Positions 25,603 to 40,300 of a DNA stretch of 64,000 nt are shown here, in pieces. The notes beneath the pieces were generated by a model, which made no database searches, had not been told where the DNA came from, and saw only the letters and a list, made by a program, of their open reading frames with translations. The DNA lies in NCBI GenBank assembly GCA_047967505.1, contig CM106541.1, one strand, 5' to 3'. The position numbers and the translations under genes were made by a program. The DNA is from Dipteris shenzhenensis. Its lineage: Eukaryota; Polypodiophyta; Polypodiopsida; Gleicheniales. Position 1 is the first letter of the stretch; each line of letters begins with the position of its first letter.

Positions 25603-28600
25603 GTTGTACTTAAGACTTAGTACTGCCATTTTGCATTGGTGTGGATGCTCGTTTAGTAGCTCCACTACCACAGCTCATTGTATCAGGTTTTTCACAGTCT
25701 CATAGACCCATCGGTCTTTCGAAAACTTTAATAAACTTTCTTTCTTTCTTTCTCTCTCTCTCTCGAAAGGACACACAGATCACTCCGGGGGACCTCCCGT
25801 CATTGTTTAGACCCAGGATACGTCCCACGGGAATCACGGTGGCTCTGGTCTTGCATCGAGCCTCGTCCAGGAGACCGAGACGCACGGCACCCCTTGACGG
25901 ACGCCAGCGTCCCATCGGTTGCCTCAAGGCCCAACTTCTGCTACTCAATCGACATCTTCACTAGAAGAATTTGATATGTTACCACAAGATGGAGAAGGTA
26001 TCGACTCTCGACAAATTTGGTAGAGGTACCTCCATATACCAAGAAGATCCCCTCTAGAATGGCATGGTACGGACCTTTACCCTGGCCTCCCTCCCATGGG
26101 TAGAGTAGGGAGCTAGGCAAGCGTGGAGCAGCACAACAAAACCCGAGAAATTTTAGCAAAGAAAATCGTGACAAACAACCCGTCGCGTCATTTTTGGAGC
26201 CAGACGTTTCACCCTGACATGCCATGTTTCGCGCGTTTCGCAGACACGTTTCGGTGCCCCGAAAGACGTTTTTTGGTCACACTGGTCCTGGATATGCTTG
26301 AGGGGAACGGATCAAGGTTATGGGTCGTCTTGGTAGGAGGTGGACCATTAACCCAATATCAATCACATTGGGGCAAGACCAGTCGATGGCCTTTGGTTTT
26401 TGTGGGAGGGCCACCCCGTAAGAGAGATACAGTGGTGTAGGATTGTTAGATGATAGAGAGAGAGCAAGGTGCAAAAGAGTCGATAGAGTCTGCCGTCACG
26501 TCAAAACTAGGATAATGGGAAAAGAAGGAGTACAAGCTACAAGTAGAAAGACCTAGGACTAAGTGTCCTAGGTGTCACAAAGGACTAAGTATCCTATGTG
26601 GCCTAAAAGGCACTAACACTACAAGGGCCTATATTTATGCCTATAAGGCACATACCATGGCCTATAGGGAATCACTAGAACCACCATGAGATGGCCTACA
26701 AACCCCCCTCCATGGGATGGGCTGAAGTATTCTGGAAACGTCTCAAAATACCTGGTATTTTCTGGTCATGGTGGCACATGTTCATCCAAAAGGATATAGC
26801 CACCTATGAATGTACAAGGGATGTCAGATCGTGTAACAAAGGGAACCAAGTGTAAAGCCTGTCGGAAGACTTTGAACTTGGGACGAGGAAGTGCCTTTGT
26901 AAACATATCTGCTATGTTGTCCTCTGTGGGAAGATATGACAACTCTATGTCTCCTGCTGACAACTGCTCCCGAACATAATGATAGTGAACTTCAATATGC
27001 TTGGTACGCGCATGAAACACTGGGTTACGCGCAATGGCCAAAGCACTCTGGCTGTCAGTGTAAACAATAGTGGAGGATGTCTGGCGAATACCAAGATCTG
27101 TAGGTAACTGTCGAAGCCAAACACACTCTACTGTAGCGGTGAAAGCTGCCCTGTACTCAACCTCATAGCTAGATGTGGCAACTGTTGGTTGCTTCTTGCT
27201 GAGCCAAGAGATACATGAATTGCCAAGCAAAAAACAATTGCCAGTATGTGACACTCTGGTGTCGGAACATCCTGCCCAGTCACTATCCGTGTAAGCATGC
27301 ATGGTAAGTGAACCCTGATTACCATAGAAGAGGGCTAAATCCTAAGTGCCTCTGAGATATCTGAAGACTCTCTTCACTGCCTGCCAATGCTGTGAACTGG
27401 GCATGTGCATGAATCTGCTGAGCTGAGATACTGCATACTGCAAGTCAGATCTGGTGTGACGTAAATAAATAAGGCATCCAACAGCCTGCTGATAAAGAGT
27501 GATATCGCATGGTGGGCTCCCATCATGAGCTGAGAATTTGAAGCCAGGATCTACTGGAGTAGAGATTGGCTTGCAATCTTCGAACTAAAAACGATCAAGG
27601 AGCTGTCTAATATACTTGGACTGTGACATCATGATACCCCCCTCAACATGAGCAAACTGAATGCCCAAATAATAATGGAGCTGTCCCATGTCTGACATGT
27701 CAAAAATCTGTTGCAAATCAGCCTTGAAAGCTGCAATTTGCTGAGTATCTGGGCCCGTGATGAGCACATCATCCACATATAAAATCAGCACTAAAAAATC
27801 AGATCCACTCCCGCGGACATAAAGAGTGGGTTCTGTGGGGCTATTCTGAAAACCAAGGGATAGTAAGTGTGCATGAATTTTGGCATACCATGCCCTGGGT
27901 GCCTGCTTCAAACCATAAAGGGCTTTTCTAAGCCGGCATACCTTATTTTCAGAATCAACAACCTCAAAGCCAAGAGGCTGTGTGACATATACTTCTTCCT
28001 GCAGATCCCCATGAAGAAAAGCAATCTTGATGTCAAGTTGGTGCACTTGCCAATGATGATGGGCTGCAATGGCAATGACACATCTAATGGTAGTAATCCT
28101 GGATGTGGCAGCAAATGTCTCCTCAAAGTCAATGCCTTGTTGTTGGGCATACCCTTTTGCAACAAGATGGGGGCTTTGTATCGATCTATGCTGCCATCAG
28201 ATTTTCTTTTTAATTTGTAGACCCACCGGGTACCAATGGCATGCTTGCCGGCGGGAGGGAGATCTACTAATTCCCATGTGTCATTTTTGGCAATGGATTG
28301 TAACTCAGCTCTCATTGCATCCATCCACTCTTTGCTGTCAAAAGCATCTTTATGGCACAAGGGCTCTTCATTGCAAGCTGTAGCAAGGAGTGCAAATTCA
28401 GGAAAGTGACCATGCTGTCTATTCCCTGATCTTGTCCGGGCAGCAAAATGCTGAACTTGTTTGCTGTCCCTCAATGTATCAAGAAGCCATCTGGGAACTT
28501 GCCTTTGCTGTCTATTGACAGCTCTTTCTTCAATGACTGCATCATTAATAATGGGATCATTTGGTGCTGGAACAGAAACCTGCAAATCAGCATGGGGTAG

Positions 28601-31600
28601 TGGCTGATTATTGCTTGGTGGAGGGCCTGCAAGAGGCTCATGTTGCTGGTCAAAGTCCTCTTCTGAGGATGGCAGAGGTAACCAAGATTCAAAGGCATCA
28701 AACATGTCAACATCTGGCTTAGCTTTGCAGTCCACAAGAGGAGAAGCTGAATGTTCAGCAAAGATTACATCTCTATAATAATATTCCCAGTATTTGGTTG
28801 ATATAACCGATACCCTCTGCTCTCCTAGCTGTAACCAATAAATATGCATTTGATTGCCTTATCATCAAGCTTATGTCTCAGCTGAGATGGTATGTGAACA
28901 TATGCAAGAGACCCAAAAACTCTCATGTGTGAAAGTGAAGGCTTCCTGCCTTTCCACGCTTCATAAGGTGTAACAGTCTTCAATGCCCGTGTAGGTGATC
29001 TATTCAGCACATAGTTGGCCCACATCACTGCATCAAGCCAAAATTTATTGGGCAAAGAGTTGGCCTTAAGCATGCATCTGGCCATCTCCATTGTGGACCT
29101 ACTTTTCCTTTCACAAACAGGATTCTGCTGAGGAGTGTAAGGAGTAGTGCATGAGTAAATAATGCCCCATGAAGACAGAAATGCATCAAACTCCTTAGAC
29201 ATATACTCTCCCCCCCTATCTGTGTTGAGGGTGACAAGCTTGCATCCTAATTCATTCTCAACCATATTCAGCCACCTCTGAAAGCATAAGAAAACTTCAG
29301 ATTTGGCTTTTCAAGGATATATCCAACAATATATTGTGAAATCATCAATGAGAGTCATAAAATATTTGTACCCCCCAATGGCATTTGTCCTCATTGGGCC
29401 ACAGACATCACTGTGTACTAGCTGCAATTTCCTTTGTGAGAGTTTTGGACAATTCTTTTGAAAAGGAAACCGATGCATCTTACCCAAAAGACAACCCTCA
29501 CACACATGTTTGGAAACTGTGTGAGTTTGAGGTACATCATTTGCCATCTGCTGTGAATGTAGCTTTGCAAGAGCTCTATAATTGAGATGACCCATTCTCT
29601 CATGCCAAAGATGAGTTTCAGCAAGCTGTGAATCTAAAATAGCAAATGCTTCAATAGAAAGTGCAGCTGAGTGATGATCAAGGTGATAGAGCCCCTTTTG
29701 CAAAGTGCCAGTGAGAACTATGGCATTGTCATCACGAAGATCATAAACTAGGCATCTGTAGCCATCAAAAATCACTCTGAAGCCTGAAGTAGCAATTGCT
29801 GACATTGAGATCAAGTTGACTTCAATTCTAGGCACAAAGAGAACATTTGTCAAAGTGACAAGATGACTTGAAATAGATGTGAGCTGCACATCTCCAATTC
29901 CTTTTACAGCATATGAAGCATTATTAGCACATGTGACAGTCCCCCCTCGAGGTACATCAGCTAAAGAGTGAAACAACTGTCTGCAAGATGTGACATGCTT
30001 GGAAGCACCACTATCAAAGTACTAGGACTGAACATCATTAGCAGTAAAGAATGCATCAGCTTTAGAGGGATCAAATGAGCAATGGACAGCCCATGCCCAA
30101 TCATCCTAAAGAGCATGCATCTTCTGGCTCATGGGATTCAATAGCATGAGAGGCATTAACTGTCAATCCTGCTTTCTTTTTCTCCGAAGCAATGCGCTTC
30201 CTGCATTCTGAAATGTCATGTCCATAGTTGCATCTTTTCTTCTTTGACTTATCTGCTGTATTTTTAGATGCATGGGAGAAATTGCAGCTGCTATGCACAC
30301 ATTTCGGCTTGCCCATAGGCTTGGAAGCCTTACCTCTTCCTGTCTGCTGTGAAGCAAATGCATGATCAGGAATAATGGCTTGCCTATTAGCTCTACTTTG
30401 CTCTTCCTGCAAAAGCAAAGTAACTAGCTGATCAAAAGAATAGTGGTCTAGATTACCCATGGCCACTAATCGAAGGGTTGTAGCAAACCCTTGATATGTA
30501 TTTGACAGTCCATTCAATGTGGTACTGGCAAGCTATGAATTTGGCACCACCTCATCAATGTTGGCAAGTTGTTCCATGAGGTCCTTGACCTTTGTCAGGT
30601 ATGCATCTATAGAGTCACCTTCATTCATGCTGACTTCCTGTAATTGCCTTCTCAAATATGCAACACATGCCTCATTGCGAATCTAATAGAGAGAAGCCAA
30701 TTTATCCCAAGCATCATTTGCTGTCCTGCAAGACCGGATGTGTGGAATAATGATTCTCTTGCATGATAAAGCAATACATGAATGTGCATTTGCATCTCTT
30801 GCATCCCATCTTGTTTGTTCCTGAATTGGAAGAGTAGTAGCAGGAGTGCTAGAAGATGAGGCATCAAGAGGAGTATCCCCTGCAGAGGGACCAGCAGTAG
30901 AGGCAACCACTATAGCATTGGCTGGCCTCAGATCAACCCCAGAAACAATATTCCACAAATGCTTTGCAACAAGAATATGTTTCATGAGATAAGACCACAT
31001 CGGATAGTTGGTGCCATCCAACTTATCATCTTCACGAAGAACGCCAAATAGATCTTGATTGTTCCCAACCATAGCAAATGTGATACCCTGAAAGAGATCT
31101 GAAAACCCAAAAGCCTCAAGGCTATCACTACAAAAAGCTGGCTGTCCAAAAATGAGATCAAATATCTGCAAATTTCCGACCCAAATCAAAGGGCAAATGC
31201 AGATCTGACCCAAATGTGATTGTGGCAGGCAATGTTCACTGCAAAAACAGCAAATCTGGCAAAAGCCCCAAATTTAATAAGGGCAAATAGGCCAAAAAGA
31301 GGGCAAATGCAGAAAAGCCCCAAATTTTGCTGAAATTTTTGCAAATGTGACCCAATGTATGCAAATTTGACTCAATGTCTTGCAGAAAAGACTCAATGTC
31401 TAAAAATCTTACTCAATGTCCCGTCCCAAAGTATGAACCTCAAAATGTAGGTTTTCCAAGCTGTTGAAATGGCTTGAGAAGATTTCAAACAGCAGAAGGA
31501 AGATAAGGAGAGCAAAAGCCCTCAAAAGCCCCAAATTTTGAGAATACTCTTCAAATGATTTCACACGTCAAAGGCTGTACCAAATCCCAAAGCAAATATA

Positions 31601-34600
31601 ACGCAGGTACAACGTACGGTGAGCTGTATAATTGTATGGATGCAGAGTACGTTGACTGTACGGAATGTACGATGAAGGTACGAAAAGCATTACGGAGCAT
31701 TGTACGGTGACGTACATAACATGTACGTTGTACGGACAACTGCTGTGTACGGTTGTGCAGAGCATGTCCAATGTACGGTGCACATCGTATGTACGATGTA
31801 CGGAATAGTACGAAAGATATACGTGCAATTATGATGTACTAAACTCAGGTACGGAATTACTGAAGCAGTTACGATACCTTCTGTATGGCTGTATAGAAGG
31901 TGTATGGCGTAGTACTTCTGTCGTACGGACGTCTGGTGTACGGAATCACTGGCACAGAGAAGAGCGTACGGCTGTAGCAGGTAGGACTATACGGATGGAG
32001 GAGCAGGTAGGCTGAAGGGAGCTTGTGCCAGTCAAGGAGCAAGAAACAAGTCAAAACGTGGCTCTGATACCACTGTAGGATCGTTAGATGATAGAGAGAG
32101 AGCAAGGTGCAAAAGAGTCGATAGAGTCTGCCGTCACGTCAAAACTAGGATAATGGGAAAAGAAGGAGTACAAGGTACAAGTACCTAGACCTAGGACTAA
32201 GTGTCCTAGGTATCACATAGGACTAAGTGTCCTATGTGGCCTAAAAGGCACTAACACTACAAGTGCCTATATGTATGCCTACAAGGCACATACCATGGCC
32301 TATAGGGCATCACTAGAACCACCAGGAGATGGCCTACAAGTGGGACCCGCGTGAGTGGTTTTGATCTTCTAGGGTAAGGCACTCAAAGACGATAACAAAT
32401 GTGCCCTTCTTCTCATACAATATAGCCATCAGTTGATGTCTACATCTAGATGCAGCCGCTTGGATCCCCTTGAGAGAGTGGCATCGGGTAGAACAGCAGG
32501 TGCTCCAAAAGGTCGTTACTAGAATCTAGTCCAACCTGTAGACAATCTTCCATCCACGAAAGATCACGTAATTCTTCTGAATGGTGGCCCACGGGGGACT
32601 GCCCATTGGCTTGTGGTTGGAGCAGATGCAAGTGGATGGGAGGTGTCACCGCTATGCAGATAAGAACCTAGAGACAATTTTGCACTATCTATGGAGCTGC
32701 CCTGCAGCATAGAAGATCTTGTAGGAGGCCCTCTACACTACGGTTCAGACCCAGAGGATGCAACGGGACTTCACTTGGGGCGTGGCAACCTAGTTGGCAT
32801 AGGGGTCATGCCTATTCGATTGGGATGGTTTCGCCAGCCTACAGAATTTATGGACAGCTCTTCAGATCAAGGTGCGGGACTTGATTCCTCCATCCCGTCA
32901 AGGGCCTGTACCCTGACCCGATAGTGTTTGGGAGACAGCGTCGAGCATTACTGCTTGGAACATCCAAGTTGCCCATTGCAATTTGGTGATGAGGGCAGCA
33001 AGTATCTCCAGCAGCCACCCTCGTTGCCATTTAGCAAGATATCGTCTATACCTTGCATGCCATATGGGAGTGAGGGACAACGGGTTCTCATATGACTTGT
33101 GCATTTCAGCAATTATTGGCTTGCAGGTGTATTCTTCACATTCACAGATCTAGGCATCCGTTGGTTGTATAGCCCCCTACCATGGTTGTTAGCCCCTATT
33201 CCTAAGATTTCCTACGCAGTAAGCTAGGTTCTCTAGAAAAGGCTGGACAACAGCCAGCACTTTTCTTGTACTTTCTTCCACAATCAGTGCCACAGAGATA
33301 GCTGATTTTTATGGTTGGTTTATCTCAAGCATTAATACAAGTTCTGTCCTTTTCTTCTTCTTTTTCAATTTTTTGGGGAAGGGCAGGGGAGTACCTTAGC
33401 CCCAATCTTGGCAAATCTATTTGATGAAGCGGTTTGCAGCGATTTCCCTCATACATGGACCCTTAACACCATTGTCCAGATCACATAGTCTCCCCTTTAT
33501 AGAAGTACATATGCATTGTTATTTCATACTATGTATGTCGTAACAAAGGTTACTTACAACTTAAGGTCATATTTTTTATAGTATAAGTGAAGAACTTCCA
33601 TACCAGCATTATAATAGTTCTTAGTAGCTACTTATGACATGCTTCACAAGTTCATAAACTAGGAGCTTAGCCAAAAGGTTTTATAGGTAAAGAAACCTAA
33701 AACTTGCTAGTTGCTGATTATTAGGAAGCTATATAAAACAAATGCACAACCAATTATGATGTTTGTCAATCAGTCGTGCCCCCTTGGTTCTAGGAGAATA
33801 TCTTAGAGGAGTACTTGGTTTGGCCACTATCTCGTATGCAATTTTGTTAAGAAAAACATCACACGTTTGTTAACATACTCCCAAAAGGACAAAAGAACAA
33901 TCAAGTGTGCAAGCCAGTACATCACAAATACTAGAATGTATAAAAGCTTATATTCATTCAAACTTAGCATCAAAAACATTATGGGTACCTGCTTCAAACT
34001 TGAAGTACCAAATCCTATATATGAAGATGAAAGGAGAGGTTGAACAAGAGACCACTTCTCAGCTTCCAAGGCATGTGCCAAGGGCTCTATGTAGCTGTAC
34101 AAAATAAAGAATCAAACCTAAAATTAACATCTAGACATCAATATATTTTAGACTTATAACATCCTAATGAAGAACAATCAGCCGGGGCAACAACTGTTGC
34201 GCTAAAGCAGTGAACTTGCCAGCATTAAGATACTTTTACAAAAATATTTGCCATCTTGTTCTCCCAAAAAACATGACCAAAATAGTTTGCCTAGCTAGTG
34301 CTGTTTTGGGTTGCTTTGGGTGTGAAACCATTAAGTGAGATTTGGCATGAACACGTGGTGTATTAAACCCTATCATCGATGAACGATTTTGGTGGACACT
34401 TATCAATAAAATGAAATTCAATAATTGGCAATTACTAACCAAAGAGGATATACCTTTGTAAGACTAGAATAGATCCAATCGTACAAATTTAGATTTTTTG
34501 TTGTTCTATGCTACAAAGAAAATAAAAGAGAAAAAAAGAAGAAAAATGAGGTAACAAAAAGAAATCGAAAAACAAAAGGTAGACATACTTAGCAAGCAAA

Positions 34601-36968
34601 GCAACACTTATGTTGTCATCAGTGCCCAAGCATAAGCAACTATACTGGGTTTCTAAAGACCCACAGAGTCTCTTGGGCAAACCCAGCGCTTACTAAAATA
34701 CGTCAAATAAACAAAAGAGAAAGATAACAAGAAAGGAAGAAGGTGACTATGCAAAAATAAACAAACTAACTTGTAGCCTCAATCTTAGCAAAGCTCTTTA
34801 ATGAAGCTGTTTGTTTGGGGTTTCCACGCACCAAGACCATTAACACTATCTCACCCATCCACAAGGCAGGGGATCCCATGAGCCCGGAGAACTACAGGAC
34901 CATTATGATTGGACATGTCATGTCCAAGGTTTATGCATCAATACTTGATTCCGAAGTCAGCAGATTTGCGGAGTGGCGAGAACTTAGAGCAGCAAGACAA
35001 GCCGGATTTCGGCGTGATCATGGAACCATGGACCACATTCTCACGCTCACATGAATCATCGAGGAGGTGAGGGCACGGAAGCAGAGGGTTTATTGTTGCT
35101 TTGTGGATTTGCGCAAGGCATTTGACACGGTTCCGAGAGCCCACCTCATACGGCGCCTACAAGACTTGGGTTATGACCAAGAGATCATTTGGGCTGTCAT
35201 GGCACTTTACAAGAGAGTTTCAAGCAGAATCTGGGCAGGATCTGGGTGGACAGACGAGATCACGAGCACTATCAGGGTCAAACAAGGGTGTCCATTATCA
35301 CCTATCTTGTTTAGCCTCTACATTAACGAGCTTGAGATAGTGATGCAGACACGGGGGTAGATTGCTCTCTTGCGGGCACGCTAATCCGGATATTGCTTTA
35401 CACAGATGATGTGGCTCTCTTGTCTTCCTCAGCAGAGGGGCTCCAGAGACACCTTGACGCACTACAATCCTTTTGTGAGTCTCATGATTTGAAGGTCAAC
35501 CTGGGTAAAACCAAGGTCATGATCTTTGATACATCTCGAGCCGTCATGCGCCGAGAGCAATTCACATTTGATAGGCACCTGTTGAGATAGTTTCATCATA
35601 CACCTATCTTGGGGTTGTCTTTTCCGGACCCATCTTCACTATGAGACCCGCAATGCAGGCACACTTGAGCAGAGGATATGCTTCATTGGCCAGACTAGAG
35701 AGGCAGTGCTTCCGCTTGCACTTTCAAGATCCACGGACCAAGGGGTTGCTTTTTGACTACTTGATCCGCCAAGCCGAGACGTACAGCAGCCCATGTTGGG
35801 GACCAAACTTGTCAGATACAGAGTGGGCCTGTATGGAGCGGCTACACGTTCTCATGTTGGTAAGCCATCCATTCCTCACCAGATCATTCAGGCTGAGTTT
35901 GGGTCACCCCCTTTACAGCTAGATGCTGCATTTCAGGTCATCACATATCTGTACCGAGACAGGGTGTATTGGGATTACACCTCTAGGCGTAGCAGGCTAC
36001 CATGGCTAGCTCTTTCCTCTCCTATGGCACTTGTAGCAGGTGGGGACTAGAGGTGCTGGTATGCACGCACAGAGAGATGGTTTGAGTGACTAGGGCTCCA
36101 CATGGATAGACTACCTCCCTTCCAGTACAACATGGATGCTTCGTTTTCTTCCCTCCTATCACACGAGGTCAACCAGGTTATCCGTGAGGATCTATTACAG
36201 CTACACACATTTCGGGCCTGGTTGGGACCGAGTGAACTCCTAGTGAAGCTTAGCTTCTACAAAGATCACTGCTTACATATCACAATAGAGGGTTTCATTG
36301 ACCCACCAAGATACACGCAAATTTACCTACCCCACTCACTAAGGATCTCTCTTGGGCAGTTCCAGGTCTCTTCACACACACTTCGTATCGAGAGCGGCAG
36401 AGTAGAGCAACTACTTAGGGAGAGGCACATATGCACATTGTGTGACATGCAGGAGGTTGAGACAGAGAAGCACTTCATCTTCCGGTGTCCTGTTCACTAT
36501 GAGATTCGAGGGCGCTTCTACTGCCTCTTCAGAGATAGATATGGGATTTTGGCCCAATTCCTCTCCTAACCAGACCAACGGTGTTTGGCAGGATTCTTTC
36601 GTAAGGTACTCAGACACTGCGAGAGGATACTCCGAGCACGGAGACAGGAGTAGACTTTTTCCTTGGCCAATCCCTCTCAGAGCTCTATCACGGAGTTCTT
36701 TCAGCCAGATCACATGGACCCCCACGAGATGAGGCCTCGACATGACCGTGACCTGGAGCCTGTGACCCGACAGCTCAAACAGCACACAGATCACACTTAA
36801 GGACATCCCCTCCCTGTTTAGAGTCAGAGCTCAATCGACGGGGGTCACACTAGCCCTGGTTAGACATAGAGCTACGACCAGGAGACGTGCCAGAACTATA
36901 TCTTTGAGTGGCCGATAGCACTCTATTGCCGATTTCATGCCCCCATTGCCTCGTCCACCCGGATGTGT

Positions 36969-37001
<33 letters not shown>

Positions 37002-37211
37002 CGATGATGATGATGTTGATGTTGATGATGATGCTAAGATTGATATATAGTCGACCATTGGCATAACTATGTTGTACTTAGGACTTAGTACTACCATTCT
37101 ACATTTTTGCATTTTGTATTGGTGTGGATGCTCATTTAGTAGCTCCGCTACCACAGCTCGTTAGTATCAGGGTTTTCACAGTGTCATAGACCCATCGGTC
37201 TTCCGAAGACT

Positions 37212-37305
<94 letters not shown>

Positions 37306-40300
37306 CGCACGCGCGTAGCTGGGTTGTATCAGGTTTCTCACAACCTCATAGACCCATCAGGCTTCCGAAGGCATTAATCCAAACGACTCGCAGAGAGCAG
37401 GGCAGACACATGGTATGCACGCATATCTACATGGGACAAGCTTCCCCCCTTTTAGTACAGCATGGATGCACCTCCTCCCGTGAGATGAGATCAACCGTAT
37501 CATACGGTTAGATCTCTCTTAGCTTCACACATCCCGGACTGGGGGGGGGGGGGGGGGGGACCAAGAACTCCCCACCAAGACCCAGTTTTATCGCAACCAC
37601 TTCCTGAGAGTATCAGAGGAGGGATTCATTATCAGACCCCAGTATCTCGAGGATAGAGGAGTCTCTCATGCACTGAGGATTGCCATTAGTCAGATGCGGG
37701 TTTCGTCCCATCAGCTGAGGATCGAGGCAAGGAGAGCAACAGATATACCTAGAGAGCAGCGGGTCTGCACGCTATGTACGCTGGGGGCGGTGGAGACAGA
37801 GGAGCATTTTATTTGTGTTTGCCCAGCCTACTACGAGATTCGGGGACGCTACCATTGTCTCTACCTAGAGGGGAGTCGCTTCAGTCCTGTGTCACGACTG
37901 ATCCATTTCCATGACCAGGTCTGCATCGGGCTTTATCTGATGGAGATGCGGTGACACAGGGAGACGCTTCTATGACAGATCAGAGAGCAGCAGGGGATGG
38001 TTAGACCACTACAGGACATAGAGGGTGAGTAGGCACAGCGGCACGTCACAGGGTTCTATACATTTGAGTCAGCCCCTAGACACAGTGGAGTGGAGAAAGA
38101 GGAGCTAGCCGATATGAGAGCAGTCTGGATGAGCAGCCGGAACGGTAACACCGAGAGAGGGATGCAGAGGCCACATGTGCGACAGAAAGCCCCCACAGTA
38201 CGCTCTATTGAGGTCCAACCTATCACAGCTTTCCTCAGGGGAGACCAACAGAGACGAGGGGTCACTCTAGACATAGATGTAGGCCATCTTTTGGTGGTTC
38301 TAGTGATGCCCTATAGGCCATGGTATGTGCCTTGTAGGCATAAGTGTAGGCACTTATAGTGCTAGTGCCTTTTAGGCCACATAGGACACGATGTGACTGC
38401 TCTATCGACTCATCTTGTACCTGCACTCTCTCTCTCTCTTCGTTTCATACCTTCAGTGGTATATCAGAGCAGAGCAGAGCTTCCTGTGCCTCTGGTTCAT
38501 ACTGCCCGTACAACAGTACGGACGTCCGTACAACAACGGATACTGTACCTTCAGTGGCTGCGCGTCGTTGTGCACTACATCGCCGTACTGAAATCGTGCA
38601 TCATTCGTACATCTGCATCGAGGGTCGCCGTACATCCGTCATCACCTGTACTATGCGCCATACTCTGCGTCGTCGTCGTACTCTGCGCCGTACTCTACTC
38701 CGTACTCTGCGCTATTCCGTGCGTGTACCATACACTACGCCATACTTCATCCATACGTCGTACCGTACACAAGGTCGTACTTACAGTGGTATCACCGTAC
38801 AAATCAGCCGTACAGCCACCATACTTTCGTACCTTCAGTCTGAAATTTGGGGCTTTTGCTGATCTGCAGCACATTGGATAATTTTTTGGGATTTGTTCTG
38901 CAATTTCTTGTTTAGATTGCAGTACATTGGGTCAGATTGCAGGACATTAAGTTACATTTGCAGGACATTGAGTCAGATTTGCATACATTGGGTCACATTT
39001 GCAAAAATTTCAGCAAAATTTGGGGCTTTTCTGAATTTGCCCTCTTTTTGGCCTATTTGCCCTCAATAAATTTGGGGCTTTTGCCAAATTTGCTGTTTTT
39101 GCAGTGAACATTGCCTGTCACAGTCACATTTGGGTCAGATCTGCATTTGCCCTTTGATTTGGGTCAGAAATTTGCAGATATTTGCTGTCATTTTTGGGAC
39201 AGCCAGCTTTTTGCAGTGATAGCCTTAAGGCTTTTGGTTTTTCAGGTCTTTTTCAGGGTATCACAGTTGCTATGGCTGGGAACAATCAAGATTTATTTGG
39301 AGTTCTTCGTGAAGATGATAAGTTGGATGGCACCAACTATCCGATATGGTCTTATCTCATGAAACATATTCTTGTTGCAAAGCATTTGTGGAATATTATT
39401 TCTGGGGCTGATCTGAGGCCAGCCAATGCTACAGTGGTGGTTTCTACTGCTGGTTCTTCTGCAGGGGGTACTCCTCCTGATGCCTCTTCCTCTAGCACTC
39501 CTGCTGCTGCTCTTCCAACTCAAGAACAGTCAAGATGGGATGCAAGAGATGCAAATGCACATTCATTCATTGCTTTATCATGCAAGAGAATCATTATTCC
39601 ACACATCCGGTCTTGCAGGACAGCAAAGGATGCTTGGGATAAATTGGCTTCCGACAGGCTTTACACTTGGTTCCCTTTGTTACATGATCTGACATTCCTT
39701 GTACATTCATAGGTGGCTATATCCTTTTGGATGAACATGTGCCACCATGACCAGAAACTACCAGGTATTCTGAGACGTTTCCAGAGTACTTCAGTCCATC
39801 CCATGGAGGGGGGTTTGTAGGCCATCTTCTGGTGGTTCTAGCGATGCCCTATAGGCCATGGTATGTGCCTTGTAGGCATAAGTGTAGGCACTTATAGTGC
39901 TAGTGCCTTTTAGGCCACATAGGACACTTAGTCCTATGTGACACCTAGGACACTTAGTCCTAGGTCTAGGTACAAGTACTTTGTACTTGTGTGTTATCTT
40001 TTATCTAAGTTTTGATGTGACTGCTCTATCGACTCGTCTTGTACCTGCACACTCTCTCTCTCTTCGTTTCGTACCTTCAATAGCCTAGAGAGTCCAGAGA
40101 GCGAGGAGACCGCGTCCCCAAGCGCAATGCGAGACAGCTCGACAAACGCAAGGCGGAGTTTGGGTCACCCCCATTATAGCTAGATGTTGCATTTCAAGTC
40201 ATCACGTATCTATACTGAGTCAGGGAGTATGGGGATTACACCTCTAGGCATAGCAGGATACCATGGCTAGCACTGTCCTCTTCTATGGCACTTGCAGCAA

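Larger units (their letters stand above)
26436..32338 (-). mobile_element. Ty1/copia element C2, full-length
   Basis: Two 265-bp LTRs (TGTAGG...CCTACA) with the TSD agtgg enclose, on the minus strand, a PBS, a long leader, UBN2-type gag, protease, integrase, RT, RNase H and a PPT. The LTRs differ at about 13 of 265 positions (~95% identity). Coding regions carry several stops, for example two in gag and one before the protease, so it is an inactive autonomous-type element. Confidence 0.95.
34772..37305 (+). mobile_element. LINE-A copy 3 (subfamily b) with (TC)n(TATC)n tail
   Basis: Reads AKLFNEAV-like, then [95 protein letters not shown] and the zinc-binding [16 protein letters not shown]. 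At least five frame breaks. The 3' UTR carries a GAT repeat (36967-37035), the terminal palindromic cassette, then TC and TATC repeats. Confidence 0.9.
38278..40079 (+). mobile_element. Copia element C3, internally deleted (non-autonomous)
   Basis: 5' LTR 38278-38455, PBS 38457-38470 (TGGTATATCAGAGC), leader, gag N-terminus, then an abrupt jump to the last ~30 codons of pol, a PPT (39805-39815) and 3' LTR 39816-40079. Flanks ataga/atagc form a 5-bp TSD with one mismatch in LINE-A sequence. Protease, integrase, RT and RNase H are absent, so movement would need enzymes from a relative such as C2. Confidence 0.9.

Noticed and set aside
25423-25671. Arg/Glu-repeat frames at TC/GA tracts (also near 41386, 59524)
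   Set aside because: Translations of the LINE microsatellite tails.
31551-32105. Minus-strand Tyr/Ser/His-rich open frames
   Set aside because: Same cause: the GTAC-rich leader of copia C2, upstream of the real gag ATG.
36831-37154. Minus-strand open frame with a long Ser run
   Set aside because: Translation of a GAT microsatellite in a LINE 3' UTR.
38359-38881. Two overlapping plus-strand open frames of 160-167 codons rich in Arg/Thr/Ser
   Set aside because: They lie in the GTAC-repeat leader of copia C3. Open frames in several phases come from the repeat composition, and no domain is visible.
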